64,000 nt of DNA from Klebsiella indica (GCF_005860775.1 NZ_VCHQ01000007.1:1-64000), one strand, 5' to 3'; numbered from the stretch's first letter, positions 8,132-18,892 are shown. Numbers and translations: made by a program. Notes: a model not told the origin generated them from the letters alone.

Positions 8132-9246
8132 TAGATTAATTTAGAATAGTATTGTTGAAGTAGTTGTGTTTGTTTTTCCAGATTAAATTTATTTTTAACA
8201 AAAATATTTGCTTCGTTTCCATATTTGGCAATGTCACTCTCATGATTTATAAAATGAAGCATCCTTTCTGCTAAATCCGAAATATTTCTTTCATTTACTA
8301 AAAAACCTGTTTTTCCATCTAATATTGCTTCTGGAATACCAGCATGGTGAGTACCTATTGTCGAAACCCCTGCAGCTGCAGCCTCTAAAATGACTGTAGG
8401 TAATCCCTCTGAATCTCCATTTTTAGCAGTAATACTTGGAGCTAACAAGACTGAGGAGGATTGTATTATTTTCATTATATCTTTGTGCTTAACCTCACCA
8501 ACTAATTCAATATGTCTATTGAGACCTAACAAGTCAATTTTGTTTTTTATATCATTATATAGCGGACCATTACCTACAATTTTTATCTTGAATCCATTTA
8601 ACTTATTTTCTATTTTTTTTACAGCATCAATAATATCAAGAGTACCTTTCTTCTCAACTAATCTAGCGATATGTAAAAACACACGCTCTTTTTTTATATT
8701 TATATTATTGACAGTATTGTCTTCTATTCCAATATAATGAGTTATTAACTTTTTATCTGGAAATCCTGCAGCCAATGCCTTCTCTCGAATAAAATCAGAA
8801 ACACACAAAAAAAGAGAACCTTCTCTTTTAAGTTGAGCTGTATGAAGTTTATAATTAAGCAATGATGGTGATAACGATGTAATAATTTTTTTTGTTTTAA
8901 TCGTAACATCAAATCCATGTAAGGTTGTAACTAACGGAATACTTTGCCTTGCTGCAATTGGTAATGCATACACAGCATCAATAGCAAAATGCGCATGCAT
9001 TATATCTAATTTTTCTAGCCGATCATAACCACATGGTAATGTTGTAACTGCATTAATTATTTCATTTATTTTTTGTGAGTATATTCCATCATCATTAATA
9101 ACATAATAATTTTTCCTATTTTGTTCCGCAACTATTCGACGACCTACATAAATCACTTCAAAATCTGTAATTTTATCAGCTTGATTTGAGATAAATGCTT
9201 CAGAATTTTTAAATAATTGATTTCGGAAAATTGCAAGCTTTTTCAT
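8131..9246 (-). CDS. Capsule glycosyltransferase, WcaL/AmsK-like GT4
   Basis: A 371-residue glycosyltransferase resembling colanic acid/amylovoran enzymes of the WcaL/AmsK group. It has a short N-terminal acceptor domain with MHAHFAIDAV and TTLHGFDVT. The donor domain has FLHIARLVEKKGT, IKIVGNGPL and the EX7E motif EGLPTVILE (Glu280, Glu288). It is the first specificity gene after wzc and is separated from it by a stem-loop. The ATG at 9246 is chosen over the in-frame GTG at 9255, which has no ribosome binding site. The linkage made is not predictable here. Confidence 0.85.
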   Translation of the reverse strand: MKKLAIFRNQLFKNSEAFISNQADKITDFEVIYVGRRIVAEQNRKNYYVINDDGIYSQKINEIINAVTTLPCGYDRLEKLDIMHAHFAIDAVYALPIAARQSIPLVTTLHGFDVTIKTKKIITSLSPSLLNYKLHTAQLKREGSLFLCVSDFIREKALAAGFPDKKLITHYIGIEDNTVNNINIKKERVFLHIARLVEKKGTLDIIDAVKKIENKLNGFKIKIVGNGPLYNDIKNKIDLLGLNRHIELVGEVKHKDIMKIIQSSSVLLAPSITAKNGDSEGLPTVILEAAAAGVSTIGTHHAGIPEAILDGKTGFLVNERNISDLAERMLHFINHESDIAKYGNEANIFVKNKFNLEKQTQLLQQYYSKLI

Positions 9247-9267
9247 ATTATTCACTTATGCGTTTTT

Positions 9268-9298
9268 AGCACAGGCCATCGACTATATAGCCTGTGCT
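9268..9298 (-). promoter_or_regulatory. Stem-loop between wzc and first glycosyltransferase
   Basis: AGCACAGGC (9268-9276) pairs perfectly with GCCTGTGCT (9290-9298) across a 13-base loop. In the direction of cps transcription it is followed by an A-run, not a T-run. It is therefore more likely an RNA processing or stability element, or an attenuator, than a full terminator. It sits where the conserved wza-wzb-wzc block gives way to the variable cassette. Confidence 0.5.
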
Positions 9299-9317
9299 GA
9301 CACTAATTAATTATATA

Positions 9318-11489
9318 TCACAGATCTTTATCATCATTATAGGTGTATCCATAATGGTTGTAACCATAGCCATAATAACTACTTGTTTTTTTCACAACAC
9401 CATTAAGAATACAACCTTTAACCATCACTCCGCTTTGTTCAAAACGTTTAATGCCAACTTCAATTTCCTTGGTTGTATTTTGCTCAAACCTGGCAATCAA
9501 TAACGTCGTACCAACGTAATGCCCAATAATGGCAGCATCCGTTACAGCTAAAATTGGAGGTGTATCTAATATAACTATATCGTAATTCTCACCAGCCCAA
9601 GTTATCAACTCCCCTAATCGACGATGCATTAATAACTCAGCAGGATTTGGAGGAACCACTCCACGAGAAATATAATCAAAGCCAGATGCTGGAATACCCT
9701 TTATAGCTTTACTAAACTCAACTTTACCAGATAGAATCTCTGAAAGTCCATTATCGTTATTCAACTTAAATAGTTTGTGCGTATATCCTTTACGCATATC
9801 CGTATCAATAAATAGTACTCTCTGTCCTGATTGCGCTATTACCGCTGCAAGGTTAGAACTGACAAACGTTTTTCCCGCATTAGGACTGGCACCGGAAATC
9901 ATCAGTACATTGTTCCGAGCCTCCATCATGGCAAAATGCAGACTAGTACGCAAACCTCGGATAGCCTCAATCGCTAAATCTGCCGGATTTTCCGCAGCCA
10001 AAAAGCTTTGATATTCACTTCCAGTTTTTTTCCTTAAGCGGAGGGATTGTTCACTTTTTTTAGCAAAGGTTTCTGATACAGGTATGCTGGCATAAACGTT
10101 AATACCAATCTCTTCCAGCTGTTCTGGGCTTTCAATTCCCCGACGTAAGAATACACGTAGAAAAACTAGTCCTAAAGATACCATCCCCCCCAAAATAATA
10201 CCGACCAATAAAACTATTACCTTCTTCGGCTTTACTGGTTTTGGTTGAGATACAGCGTTATCAATAATCCTCACATTACCTATCGCACTCGATTTGGCTA
10301 TATTAAGCTCCTGCTGGCGATTTAAAAGCTGCATATAAACCGCTTGACCGGAATCAACATCCCGGCTTAACTGTAATATATCCTGCTGTGTTTTTGGCAT
10401 GGTTGAAACACGTTGATTAAGCTTTGCCTTTTCTTCCTGCAAAGTCTGACGTTTCTCCAGTAGAGCCTTATAGGTCGGATGTTCTTTGGTGTATAGTTGC
10501 GAAATTTCTGATTCGCGAAACGTCAGTTCATTTAACTGATTATCGACATTCACTATCTGTTCAAGAACCGATTTTGCCTCTAAAGAGAGATCGACTGAAT
10601 CTTTTTGACGTCGATACTGATTGAGTTTATCTTCTGCAATATCTAAATCATGGCGTACTTTTGGTAACTGTTCGTTAAGAAATTCCAAACTTTTGGCATC
10701 TTGAGCTGCCTGACGGGCTACATTTTGGGCCAGATAATTATTACTAATACTATTAAGTATTTTCTCCAGTAACAACGGATCAGGCCCCGTTAATGACAGA
10801 TTTAAAATCCCGGTATCTTTTCCCTGATCGGCTACAGAAAATACCTTTTGTAAGTCAGAAATAGCCTCCAGTTTACTTAAATAAGATATATTAAATTCGG
10901 TTCCTGCTTCTGCCTCAATATTATCAACCTTTAGAGCAATACCATTCCGATCCAGTAATATCCCGACTTCTCCCATCAACTCCTGATCGTTAAAAGTTAC
11001 GCTGTAATGCTTTTTATCCCTTACTGTCAGTGTCATCTCTGGAGTATCCAGATTGCTATCAGACGGTAAATAGAGCCGAGTGACAGTCAGCCGCCCCGGT
11101 TTCTGCCCGGTTAATCGAGCCCAGCCTTTACCAAATAGAGGGAAATAATCCTGTTCTATCCGTGCTTGTAAATTCAGATCATCAACCGTTTTCCCCAAGA
11201 TCATACGCGACTGCAGCAACGCAATCTCTGGTGCTGACTGCGGCTGACTATCAGGTAGCATTTGGCTAAGACTACTAAGAATTGCATTGCCCTGTTTTTG
11301 CTCAACCTGCAATAGCGCGTCTGCTTGATAGATCGGAGTCGCAAATAGCGCATATAGAAGCGCAACAAGCGTAAATAATGCAGTAACGGAGATAATCAGC
11401 TTCCGATGATCAATTAACTCACCGATTAGGCGACCTAAATCAATTTCATCCGCCTCTTTCTCGACGGTTCTGTTTTTCACTGATGACAT
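9318..11489 (-). CDS. wzc: Polysaccharide co-polymerase and autophosphorylating tyrosine kinase
   Basis: A 723-residue Wzc, close to the usual 720. The N-terminal Wzz domain is bounded by membrane segments at about 32-51 and 424-445, with a periplasmic coiled-coil portion (about 265-400). The cytoplasmic BY-kinase domain has Walker A GASPNAGKTF (Lys540), Walker A' FIDTDMRKG and Walker B VILDTPP. The tyrosine-rich C-terminal tail (residues about 706-718, seven Tyr) is the autophosphorylation cluster. It controls capsule chain length and export together with Wza, and Wzb dephosphorylates it. It follows wzb by 17 bp in the same transcript. It is less AT-rich than the cassette downstream. Confidence 0.97.
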   Translation of the reverse strand: MSSVKNRTVEKEADEIDLGRLIGELIDHRKLIISVTALFTLVALLYALFATPIYQADALLQVEQKQGNAILSSLSQMLPDSQPQSAPEIALLQSRMILGKTVDDLNLQARIEQDYFPLFGKGWARLTGQKPGRLTVTRLYLPSDSNLDTPEMTLTVRDKKHYSVTFNDQELMGEVGILLDRNGIALKVDNIEAEAGTEFNISYLSKLEAISDLQKVFSVADQGKDTGILNLSLTGPDPLLLEKILNSISNNYLAQNVARQAAQDAKSLEFLNEQLPKVRHDLDIAEDKLNQYRRQKDSVDLSLEAKSVLEQIVNVDNQLNELTFRESEISQLYTKEHPTYKALLEKRQTLQEEKAKLNQRVSTMPKTQQDILQLSRDVDSGQAVYMQLLNRQQELNIAKSSAIGNVRIIDNAVSQPKPVKPKKVIVLLVGIILGGMVSLGLVFLRVFLRRGIESPEQLEEIGINVYASIPVSETFAKKSEQSLRLRKKTGSEYQSFLAAENPADLAIEAIRGLRTSLHFAMMEARNNVLMISGASPNAGKTFVSSNLAAVIAQSGQRVLFIDTDMRKGYTHKLFKLNNDNGLSEILSGKVEFSKAIKGIPASGFDYISRGVVPPNPAELLMHRRLGELITWAGENYDIVILDTPPILAVTDAAIIGHYVGTTLLIARFEQNTTKEIEVGIKRFEQSGVMVKGCILNGVVKKTSSYYGYGYNHYGYTYNDDKDL

Positions 11490-11506
11490 GCAATGATTCC
11501 TGATAA

Positions 11507-11940
11507 TTATGCGCCCAACTTCTCGACCCAGCGTAAGCCAGCCTTTTCAATTAACTGATATACCGAAGCAAAGGCTTCATCACTTTTTCGGTACGGATCG
11601 GGGATCTCTTTTTGATTTATCCACTGGCCGAACAGCATCGTTTTCCCTCTGGCTTCGGGCGCGATCCGACCGATTTGTTCGAGATGTGATTTTTCCATTA
11701 CCAGAATCAGATCATACTGTCGAGCCAACGCCGAAGTAAATTGCCGTCCTTTATGCCCGGCTAGAGAGATCCCATGCTTTTCCGCGATCTTTACTGCACT
11801 CTCATCAGCGCTATGACCAACCAAAGCACCAGTACCGGCGGAGTCAATTTTCTTGTCTGGCAATGCCCGACGTAAAAAACGTTCACCAATCGGCGAACGA
11901 CAGATATTACCTGTGCAGACCACTAAAATTGAATCAAACA

Positions 11941-11941
<1 letters not shown>
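11507..11941 (-). CDS. wzb: Low-molecular-weight protein-tyrosine phosphatase
   Basis: A 144-residue cytoplasmic phosphatase that removes phosphate from the Wzc tyrosine tail, allowing cycles of capsule polymerisation. The P-loop CTGNICRS (Cys9, Arg15) and the general-acid region DPYRKS near the C-terminus are intact. The start is set at the ATG overlapping the wza stop (TAATG at 11941), which matches the E. coli Wzb N-terminus (MFNNILVVC); an earlier in-frame codon lies inside wza. Its position between wza and wzc is invariant in group 1 capsule operons. Confidence 0.96.
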
Positions 11942-13089
<1,148 letters not shown>

Positions 13090-13154
13090 TCATCAATAAA
13101 CCAAAAGTTTTTAATCCCCTGACGACAGCAAGTTTTCCCGCCGTTGCGTTAAGG

Positions 13155-14588
13155 CTATAAATTAAAGGGAATTTCAATCCCGGCGCTCGCACCCACATCA
13201 TCGCTATCGCTGTTATCTGCATCGGTGTACCAGAGAGACGTATTCAGGCGCACAGATTTATACACATCGCCGCTCCAGCCTAACTGGATCCCTTTGAGGG
13301 TATCTGCTTGCGGAAAGGCCTTATTAATCGACTGATTTTTCGGATTCACTTTTACATAAGCCAGACGCGCACTCCAGCGCTGGTTTTCTTCGGTGACCAG
13401 TTCAACTTTACCGGCGAAGAGCTGACCATCACCGCCCATCGCATCCCCGAGTGAATAACCTTGCTGATAGTAACCATCTTTATAGATATGGTGCGTATAA
13501 CTATAGTTGGTCCGGCTCATATTGGTACGCGTATCATGGGCTTCCACATACCAGTTCACCGCATCCTTGCCCCAGCTATGGTGCCCTTCCACGCCGCCAA
13601 GGAACATATTCGCGGATGGCAAATACCCAGCCTCGTCTTCACCGATCATCTGACCGTAGAAACTGACCGGCCATCCCAGGGTTGGCTCTAACTTAAATTT
13701 AAAATCAAAACCTGCAAGCTGGTTACCCGGTTCATTATCCGTCCCGGTATTATCATGACCAGCGAAACCATCCCAGAAACTGCTTAATGACTCCGGTCTT
13801 CCCTCTCCACCCCACTGCATAATGCGCGATGCGCCCAGCTCTAATGACTGGAACGGCGCAAAGGTCAGACGCCCGCCGATAATCTTGGTGTGCGGCACGG
13901 CGGTATATTGATTCATCTGGCTGGCGGAAATCTGATACTGCCACGGACCAATCCAGCGCAGCCACCAGGTTTCCGGCGCGGCCTGCTCGGCGCGCTGCAT
14001 TAAAAAACCGGTCATCGGACGAGCGGCATCCCCACGAATCAGGCTGCCTTCATAACCCGGCCCCCACCACTGCGGCATCTGGCCGAAGGAGAGCCACTGG
14101 TTCCACAGCTTCACCGCGCCATAAGCGCCGTTAGCGTTAAAACGTGAGCCGTTGCTGATCCGTTCGTCGCCTTCAACATTCCCCTGCAGGTGAACATCCC
14201 ACCATTCGCCACTGTTATTAAAGGCTAGTGACAAAGAGCTATCGGCAGGCTGGTTCTGACCAAATCCCTGCGGCGTGCCCGGCTTATCGGTTGAGGTATA
14301 ACCGCTTACGCGAAAATCCGCTTTTAAAGCATCGAGACGTTGGTTGATTCGCGCCAGAACAATCTGTTCAGAAGAGTAGGACGGTTTTGCTTTTTTTAGC
14401 GCCCGGTTAATCTCTTCCTGGCTCAGCGGCCAGGTGGACAGGCTGAGGTGAATAACGCCACGATCGGAGAGCCATGCCAGGTCGTTACGCAGCTCGTTGT
14501 CATTCAATACCAGGCCGGAGGCCCAGGCAAGTGAGCTGGTAGACGCAAGCAGTCCCAGAGCCAGTGCGATTCGCGTAATTTTTATCAT
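13155..14588 (-). CDS. wzi: Capsule surface-attachment outer-membrane protein
   Basis: A 477-residue Wzi, the 18-stranded outer-membrane barrel that binds capsule at the cell surface and is used for Klebsiella K-typing. The start is placed at the ATG at 14588, which gives a proper signal peptide (MIKITRIALALG, cleaved near LAWASG) and the family's usual length of about 476. The longer frame back to 14693 begins with unlike sequence. The C-terminus (GASAGIEIPFNL) ends in the aromatic-free but beta-like pattern usual for Wzi. It is the first gene after the JUMPstart element, with a 400-base leader. Confidence 0.95.
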   Translation of the reverse strand: MIKITRIALALGLLASTSSLAWASGLVLNDNELRNDLAWLSDRGVIHLSLSTWPLSQEEINRALKKAKPSYSSEQIVLARINQRLDALKADFRVSGYTSTDKPGTPQGFGQNQPADSSLSLAFNNSGEWWDVHLQGNVEGDERISNGSRFNANGAYGAVKLWNQWLSFGQMPQWWGPGYEGSLIRGDAARPMTGFLMQRAEQAAPETWWLRWIGPWQYQISASQMNQYTAVPHTKIIGGRLTFAPFQSLELGASRIMQWGGEGRPESLSSFWDGFAGHDNTGTDNEPGNQLAGFDFKFKLEPTLGWPVSFYGQMIGEDEAGYLPSANMFLGGVEGHHSWGKDAVNWYVEAHDTRTNMSRTNYSYTHHIYKDGYYQQGYSLGDAMGGDGQLFAGKVELVTEENQRWSARLAYVKVNPKNQSINKAFPQADTLKGIQLGWSGDVYKSVRLNTSLWYTDADNSDSDDVGASAGIEIPFNL

Positions 14589-14992
14589 TGAACAAGATCC
14601 ATTTAAGCCCCGTTTCCGCAAGCCGATACAACAAGGGAAACACTGATAGACGCAGCGCTCTCTTGCGCCACCCCTGCTAAGTTCATGCGACAAATTTTGT
14701 TATGGCGGCAGCAAACTCAGACATGGACGCCATCCAGGGATCATGCCTGCTCCGCTTTATAGCAGCGAGCGTGCCGTACATAAATGTAAGCGAAATTATC
14801 ATTAAAGGCCATTCCATAGCAGAGCGCGCACAAAGATTTCTCCCGCATGCGTTATGCCAGTCAACAGCGGGCCTGCTGACAAAGGCGTTAGTATATACAG
14901 CTTGTGGGGATAATCACCTGTGGGGGACGACTTTAAGAATTTTGTTCGCATGAGATGAGTGTAACAACAAACGGCAAAGCCCAGTCAGCAGG

Positions 14993-15031
14993 TACGCTAC
15001 CGCCCGTGGCTTAACAGCTACCAATGCACTG
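14993..15031 (-). promoter_or_regulatory. JUMPstart element with ops site
   Basis: On the minus strand this 39-bp stretch reads from CAGTGCATTGGTAGCTG to the ops core GGCGGTAGCGT (14994-15004). It is a near-perfect JUMPstart. The ops element pauses RNA polymerase and recruits RfaH, which lets transcription run through long polysaccharide operons. It lies about 400 bases upstream of wzi and would control wzi-wza-wzb-wzc and the cassette. Confidence 0.93.
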
Positions 15032-15549
15032 TACTTCTTCGTTCATTTAATTCCGTTTAAATTCAACCGATCGCGTCAGCGAATCGGCAATTAATACAGC
15101 AAGGTAATCAATTTTTCGGCAATAAGTTTACGAGATTCTGCCGTCAATTGGGAGTGTAATTTTGATTATTTACTCCCATGCAGCCGGCATAAGCAAAGGG
15201 TCTCATAACAATATTGTTTGCCGTCAAATACCTATAAACACATTCTAACCATCATCGCTTAAAAAATCGCAACAGCATGATTTTACTATCTTTTTTCCAC
15301 ATTAATTGTGTTGATTTACTTGCAAATTAATTATAATTAGTCAACTACAAGATTTAATAGTAAAAACAATTATATCCAACTGTTGTTTTCATTAATAAAT
15401 TCGATATCTGGCCTGACACATTATTTAGGATACATCCTGGTTGATTATCATTATGCTAATTGTTGCGCACAATGTCATATCATCAATCTATTTCATGAAT
15501 ATGAAATGCGATACCGCCGCACGCCCCGCCATAGAAGGGCTCCATTCAT

Positions 15550-15580
15550 ACGGTGTGGAGAAGCGTACTCCCCACACCGT
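15550..15580 (-). terminator. Stem-loop downstream of cpsACP
   Basis: ACGGTGTGG (15550-15558) pairs with CCACACCGT (15572-15580), 13 bases beyond the cpsACP stop. There is no T-run on the minus-strand side, so termination may be inefficient or Rho-assisted. Confidence 0.45.
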
Positions 15581-15592
15581 TGTCCGTTTCTG

Positions 15593-16222
15593 TCAGTAAA
15601 AACGCTTATGCAGATCGGCTCGGGTAAAGGGTTTGTCCAGCGGGCCGATCTTAACCGCAATCTCCGCTAATAAAGACTGCGTTGGCGCTTTTGCTCCGGT
15701 GTTCAACAGCAACACAGGAATGATCAGCACGCTTGCCAGGCTTCCCCACGACAGAGGCGCGGTATGTACGCCACTGGCACGCAATTGCAGCCCCAGGAAC
15801 AAGGCGCTTCCTGCCGCGCCTAACAGTAAACCGGCAACCACTTCCGAGGGTGAATGGGCATGAATGATTAATCGTGAGTAACCCACCAACCCGGCTAAGG
15901 CATAACCAAACAAAACCGAAAAAAGACGCACAACGGGTACAGCGCGTGAAGACAGCAGCCATAAAAGAATGGGCCAGAAAGCGGAGGATAATGCCGTGTG
16001 CCCGCTAAAACCGGTGAAATCCAGCTCGCGGTTCCCTATTCCCCACCCCATAAAGGCCAGTTTTGATGCGCAAACTATTGCGCCAGTAATGCCAAACACC
16101 AGCGCCCACTGCCAGGCCACTGACGTTGAATCCCTGCGCAATAAAAGGACGATAAACAACACGGCCGCACTGGGTAACAGCACGGTACTATCGCCAAAAA
16201 AAGTGACAAGCTGCCAGTTCAT
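15593..16222 (-). CDS. cpsACP: PAP2-family acid phosphatase of the capsule locus
   Basis: A 209-residue membrane phosphatase (orf2 of Klebsiella cps loci). The PAP2 motifs are recognisable: FSGHTALS for the PSGH motif and SRLIIHAHSPSEVVAG for the SRX5H-X3D-type motif. The Asp of the latter is replaced by Glu and the first KX6RP motif is degenerate (KLAFMGWGIG). It has six or so hydrophobic segments. The role is presumed dephosphorylation of a lipid pyrophosphate such as undecaprenyl-PP during capsule synthesis, which has not been proven. It lies between galF and wzi, as in other Klebsiella loci. Confidence 0.9.
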   Translation of the reverse strand: MNWQLVTFFGDSTVLLPSAAVLFIVLLLRRDSTSVAWQWALVFGITGAIVCASKLAFMGWGIGNRELDFTGFSGHTALSSAFWPILLWLLSSRAVPVVRLFSVLFGYALAGLVGYSRLIIHAHSPSEVVAGLLLGAAGSALFLGLQLRASGVHTAPLSWGSLASVLIIPVLLLNTGAKAPTQSLLAEIAVKIGPLDKPFTRADLHKRFY

Positions 16223-16828
16223 TTACTTTTCATCCTTTGACGATCTCTCCTGTCCGTAATGTCTATACTGCGACGTCAGTCCGGGCATACACATCCATGA
16301 ACTTCACATTATTGTGCATACCTTATCCGTTGTTTAATGTGCATACATGATCTCAGTCAAGTTTTATTTTGCTACCGCATGCGATTCAGGACTTATTTTT
16401 TAAGATAAATCCTGGTAAGTGGTTATCAGCAAAGATTAAATTCAGCTAGTCCGACCATTCCATCATGAGGCGCTCTTTTTGACTACCAGAAACCTCCGAA
16501 CGTTTTCCGCCTTGCCAGGGCGATACAACATAACAGAATGAATGTAACCCATTGTTTTACATTGCTAATTTATTAAGGAAAATTGTCACAGCCATTCAGG
16601 CAAATATACGGATTCGCGCCGCGGTTTATTAACAAACCGCGGCAACCGTTGATGTTTATATAGCCGTCATACTGCCCGTATCCTGAGCGTGGACAATAAC
16701 CCGGCCCGTCTCAGGGCTTCGCTTTTTGAGCAAACACAAAAACTGAGCAAAAACGCCTGACGCATTTTTTCCCTGTAACGCAAATTATTCAGGGTATCCG
16801 TATACGCCTGAAAACGCCGGGTACAAAA
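16223..16828 (-). other. Intergenic region galF - cpsACP with a perfect hairpin
   Basis: 606 bases with no gene. The only strong structure is the perfect inverted repeat at 16618-16643. The remainder (16223-16600) is AT-rich and could hold a cpsACP promoter, but no clear -35/-10 pair stands out. Confidence 0.5.
16618..16643. terminator. Perfect 10-bp stem-loop downstream of galF
   Basis: GCCGCGGTTT (16618-16627) and AAACCGCGGC (16634-16643) form a perfect stem around a 6-base loop, about 185 bases after the galF stop. It has no T-run on either side. It is either a Rho-independent-like attenuator or a protein-binding palindrome. Confidence 0.45.
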
Positions 16829-17719
16829 TTACGCTAATAGCTTTTTAATACTCTCACGGAATTTTGCCCCTTCTTTATGGTTACGCAGTCCGTAGTTTAC
16901 AAAGGCCTGCATATAACCCATTTTTTTACCGCAGTCATAGCTGTCGCCGGTCATCAACATGGCATCGACCGCCTGCTTTTTCGCCAGTTCGGCGATGGCG
17001 TCGGTTAACTGAATACGGCCCCAGGCGCCCGGTTGAGTCCGTTCCAGCTCCGGCCATATATCAGCGGACAGCACATAACGGCCAACCGCCATCAGATCGG
17101 AATTCAGGGTCTGCGGTTCATCAGGTTTTTCAATAAACTCAATAATGCGCGCAACCTGGCCTTCGGACTCCAGCGCATCTTTGGTCTGAATCACAGAGTA
17201 TTCGGAAAGGTCGCCATCCATACGTTTTGCCAGCACCTGGCTGCGGCCCGTTTCGTTAAAACGCGCCACCATTGCGGCGAGGTTGTAGCGCAGCGGATCG
17301 GCGCTGGCGTCATCAAGGATGACATCCGGCAATACCACGATAAACGGATTGTCGCCGACGATCGGGCGGGCGCAAAGGATTGAATGGCCTAAACCAAGCG
17401 GCTGCCCCTGGCGCACGTTCATTATGGTGACGCCCGGCGGGCAGATGGCCTGCACTTCCGCCAGCAACTGGCGTTTTACGCGTTGCTCAAGCAGCGCTTC
17501 CAGTTCATAAGAGGTGTCAAAATGGTTTTCCACGGCATTCTTGGAAGAATGGGTCACCAGTACAATTTCTTTAATACCAGCAGCGACAATTTCATCAACG
17601 ATGTACTGCACCATCGGTTTGTCGACAATTGGCAGCATCTCTTTTGGAATGGCCTTGGTGGCAGGCAACATATGCATCCCTAACCCTGCAACCGGTATAA
17701 CTGCTTTCAAACTCACCAT
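16829..17719 (-). CDS. galF: UTP-glucose-1-phosphate uridylyltransferase subunit GalF
   Basis: A 296-residue homologue of GalU that modulates UDP-glucose supply for capsule sugars. The nucleotidyltransferase signature is altered as in Gal[22 protein letters not shown] has HM where GalU has TR, the known GalF difference linked to weak catalytic activity. The start is the ATG at 17719, eight bases after GGTGGGA. A GTG further upstream (17731) is in frame but less likely. It marks the 5' boundary of the Klebsiella K locus. An RcsAB box lies 174 bp upstream. Confidence 0.96.
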   Translation of the reverse strand: MVSLKAVIPVAGLGMHMLPATKAIPKEMLPIVDKPMVQYIVDEIVAAGIKEIVLVTHSSKNAVENHFDTSYELEALLEQRVKRQLLAEVQAICPPGVTIMNVRQGQPLGLGHSILCARPIVGDNPFIVVLPDVILDDASADPLRYNLAAMVARFNETGRSQVLAKRMDGDLSEYSVIQTKDALESEGQVARIIEFIEKPDEPQTLNSDLMAVGRYVLSADIWPELERTQPGAWGRIQLTDAIAELAKKQAVDAMLMTGDSYDCGKKMGYMQAFVNYGLRNHKEGAKFRESIKKLLA

Positions 17720-17892
17720 TATCATTCCCACCCATATGGTTATTAATCTATCAATTCCTGTCAGATTATTGTATCACTGGCATTTATCTATGATGATACA
17801 CGGTTGATCACTCCCCTACTGTCAGTCAAATTCTGAAATTACAGATTAGTACTTAAGAATAGGCACAAAACTCGCAGATCAGTAGCCAGATT

Positions 17893-17906
17893 TGAGAAAA
17901 TTCTTA
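17893..17906 (-). promoter_or_regulatory. RcsAB box upstream of galF
   Basis: The minus strand reads TAAGAATTTTCTCA, close to the RcsAB consensus TAAGAATATTCCTA and to Klebsiella cps sites. Its place upstream of galF is where RcsAB activates capsule transcription. Confidence 0.75.
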
Positions 17907-18340
17907 TGTGCATTCAATCAACCGCATTCCTCAATAATTACAACAGGTTATAATTTTACCGTGTAATTTTAACGTATAAGATATAACGATAATACATATC
18001 TTTTGTCCCTCATTACGCTTTTGACACATGGCTATCTTGCAATATGAACCCGTGCAGGATAAGAGACCACTCATTAACCTCTGGTCAGGCAGAATAATCA
18101 CTGATATTTATCATTTCATGATAAAATGCGCAAAATTAAGCCAGACTTGATGCATTTTACGCTCACTACGCGTTCTTCAATTTCGCTCGCTGAACACCCG
18201 GCTATAGTCATCCGCTCAGATATTCATCACGCCTGGTGACTTTATCTTGTTGTGTCTATTTTTTAGATACACAAAATTAACCTCTGTTTTTTTTGCCATT
18301 TATATTGCCACATTATGATTTTGAGAATCCCATAAATATC
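17907..18340. other. AT-rich non-coding region upstream of galF
   Basis: No gene is visible. The region is AT-rich and holds the upstream part of the galF promoter region. It ends where the REP and long-repeat cluster begins. Confidence 0.5.
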
Positions 18341-18349
18341 GGGCTCCCC

Positions 18350-18476
18350 ACCTTCAAGCGGCTGAGGCCCCGTAGCCCCGGTAAGCGTAGCGCCACCGGG
18401 GGATAACAAGCCCATTTAGCTATCATGCCCGCATTTTTGCCGGGTGGCGGCTGACACCTTACCCGGCCTACTCACT
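18350..18476. repeat. REP/BIME-like palindromic sequences
   Basis: Two palindromic units with a spacer: CCCCGGTAAGCGTAGCGCC-ACCGGGG, then GCCGGGTGGCGGCTGACACC followed by TTACCCGGCCTAC. They have the build of enterobacterial REP units. Near-identical pairs recur at 29850-29953 and 30978-31110, always leading into a copy of the long structured repeat. Confidence 0.8.
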
Positions 18477-18510
18477 GTCAGTCTTTCAGATGTGGCAGAT
18501 ATTTCCCCCG

Positions 18511-18830
18511 GTTTTTATCATCTTCAGCGGCCAGACAGTTCCAGGTTTCCTGCGGGCTCACCGCCGGGGGGTTGGGCGCATCAGGGAAACCTGGCGGGAA
18601 CGCAGGCGCGCATCCAGGACTGGCCGCCAGGACGGCGGCAAGAGGCTGAGTCGCGGCAAGGATGCCGCGTCTCAGCCGGTCCGCCAGATGAAGCCGGAGT
18701 GGAGCGGACCGCGCAGCGGCAGGTTTCCAGCGCAATGCCGGGGGTGCAGGGGGACGGGCGAAACGTCCCCCTGCCCGTTCACACGCAAGGGTCAGAAAAA
18801 CTATCTGCGTATTCACAGTGAACGGAACAG
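18511..18830. repeat. Long structured repeat, copy A
   Basis: A full copy of an approximately 320-bp non-coding repeat running from TTTTTATCATCTTCAGCGG to CACAGTGAACGGAACAG. Hairpins visible in order: GGCTGAG/CTCAGCC enclosing CGCGGCA/TGCCGCG (18644-18677), GGTCCGC/GCGGACC (18678-18710) and GGGGGACG/CGTCCCCC (18749-18771). It has long open frames on both strands because it is GC-rich and stop-poor. These frames differ between copies and have no ribosome binding sites, so no protein is called. Confidence 0.85.
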
Positions 18831-18892
18831 CCCGCTGAACCGGAATGTGAAGCAGGTTTGAGCGTGATGCCGAATCTGTATGAAATTATTGT

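Larger units (their letters stand above)
14589..15592 (-). other. Long leader and promoter region of the wzi operon
   Basis: About 1 kb without a credible gene. It holds the JUMPstart element, an AT-rich stretch (15220-15400) suited to a promoter and H-NS binding, and a stem-loop next to cpsACP (15550-15580). Short open frames here have no coding character. The 400-base untranslated leader between ops and wzi is long but typical of these loci. Confidence 0.6.

Noticed and set aside
14589..14693. A 35-codon N-terminal extension of wzi.
   Set aside because: It would place the signal peptide internally; the ATG at 14588 gives the known Wzi length and a normal signal peptide.
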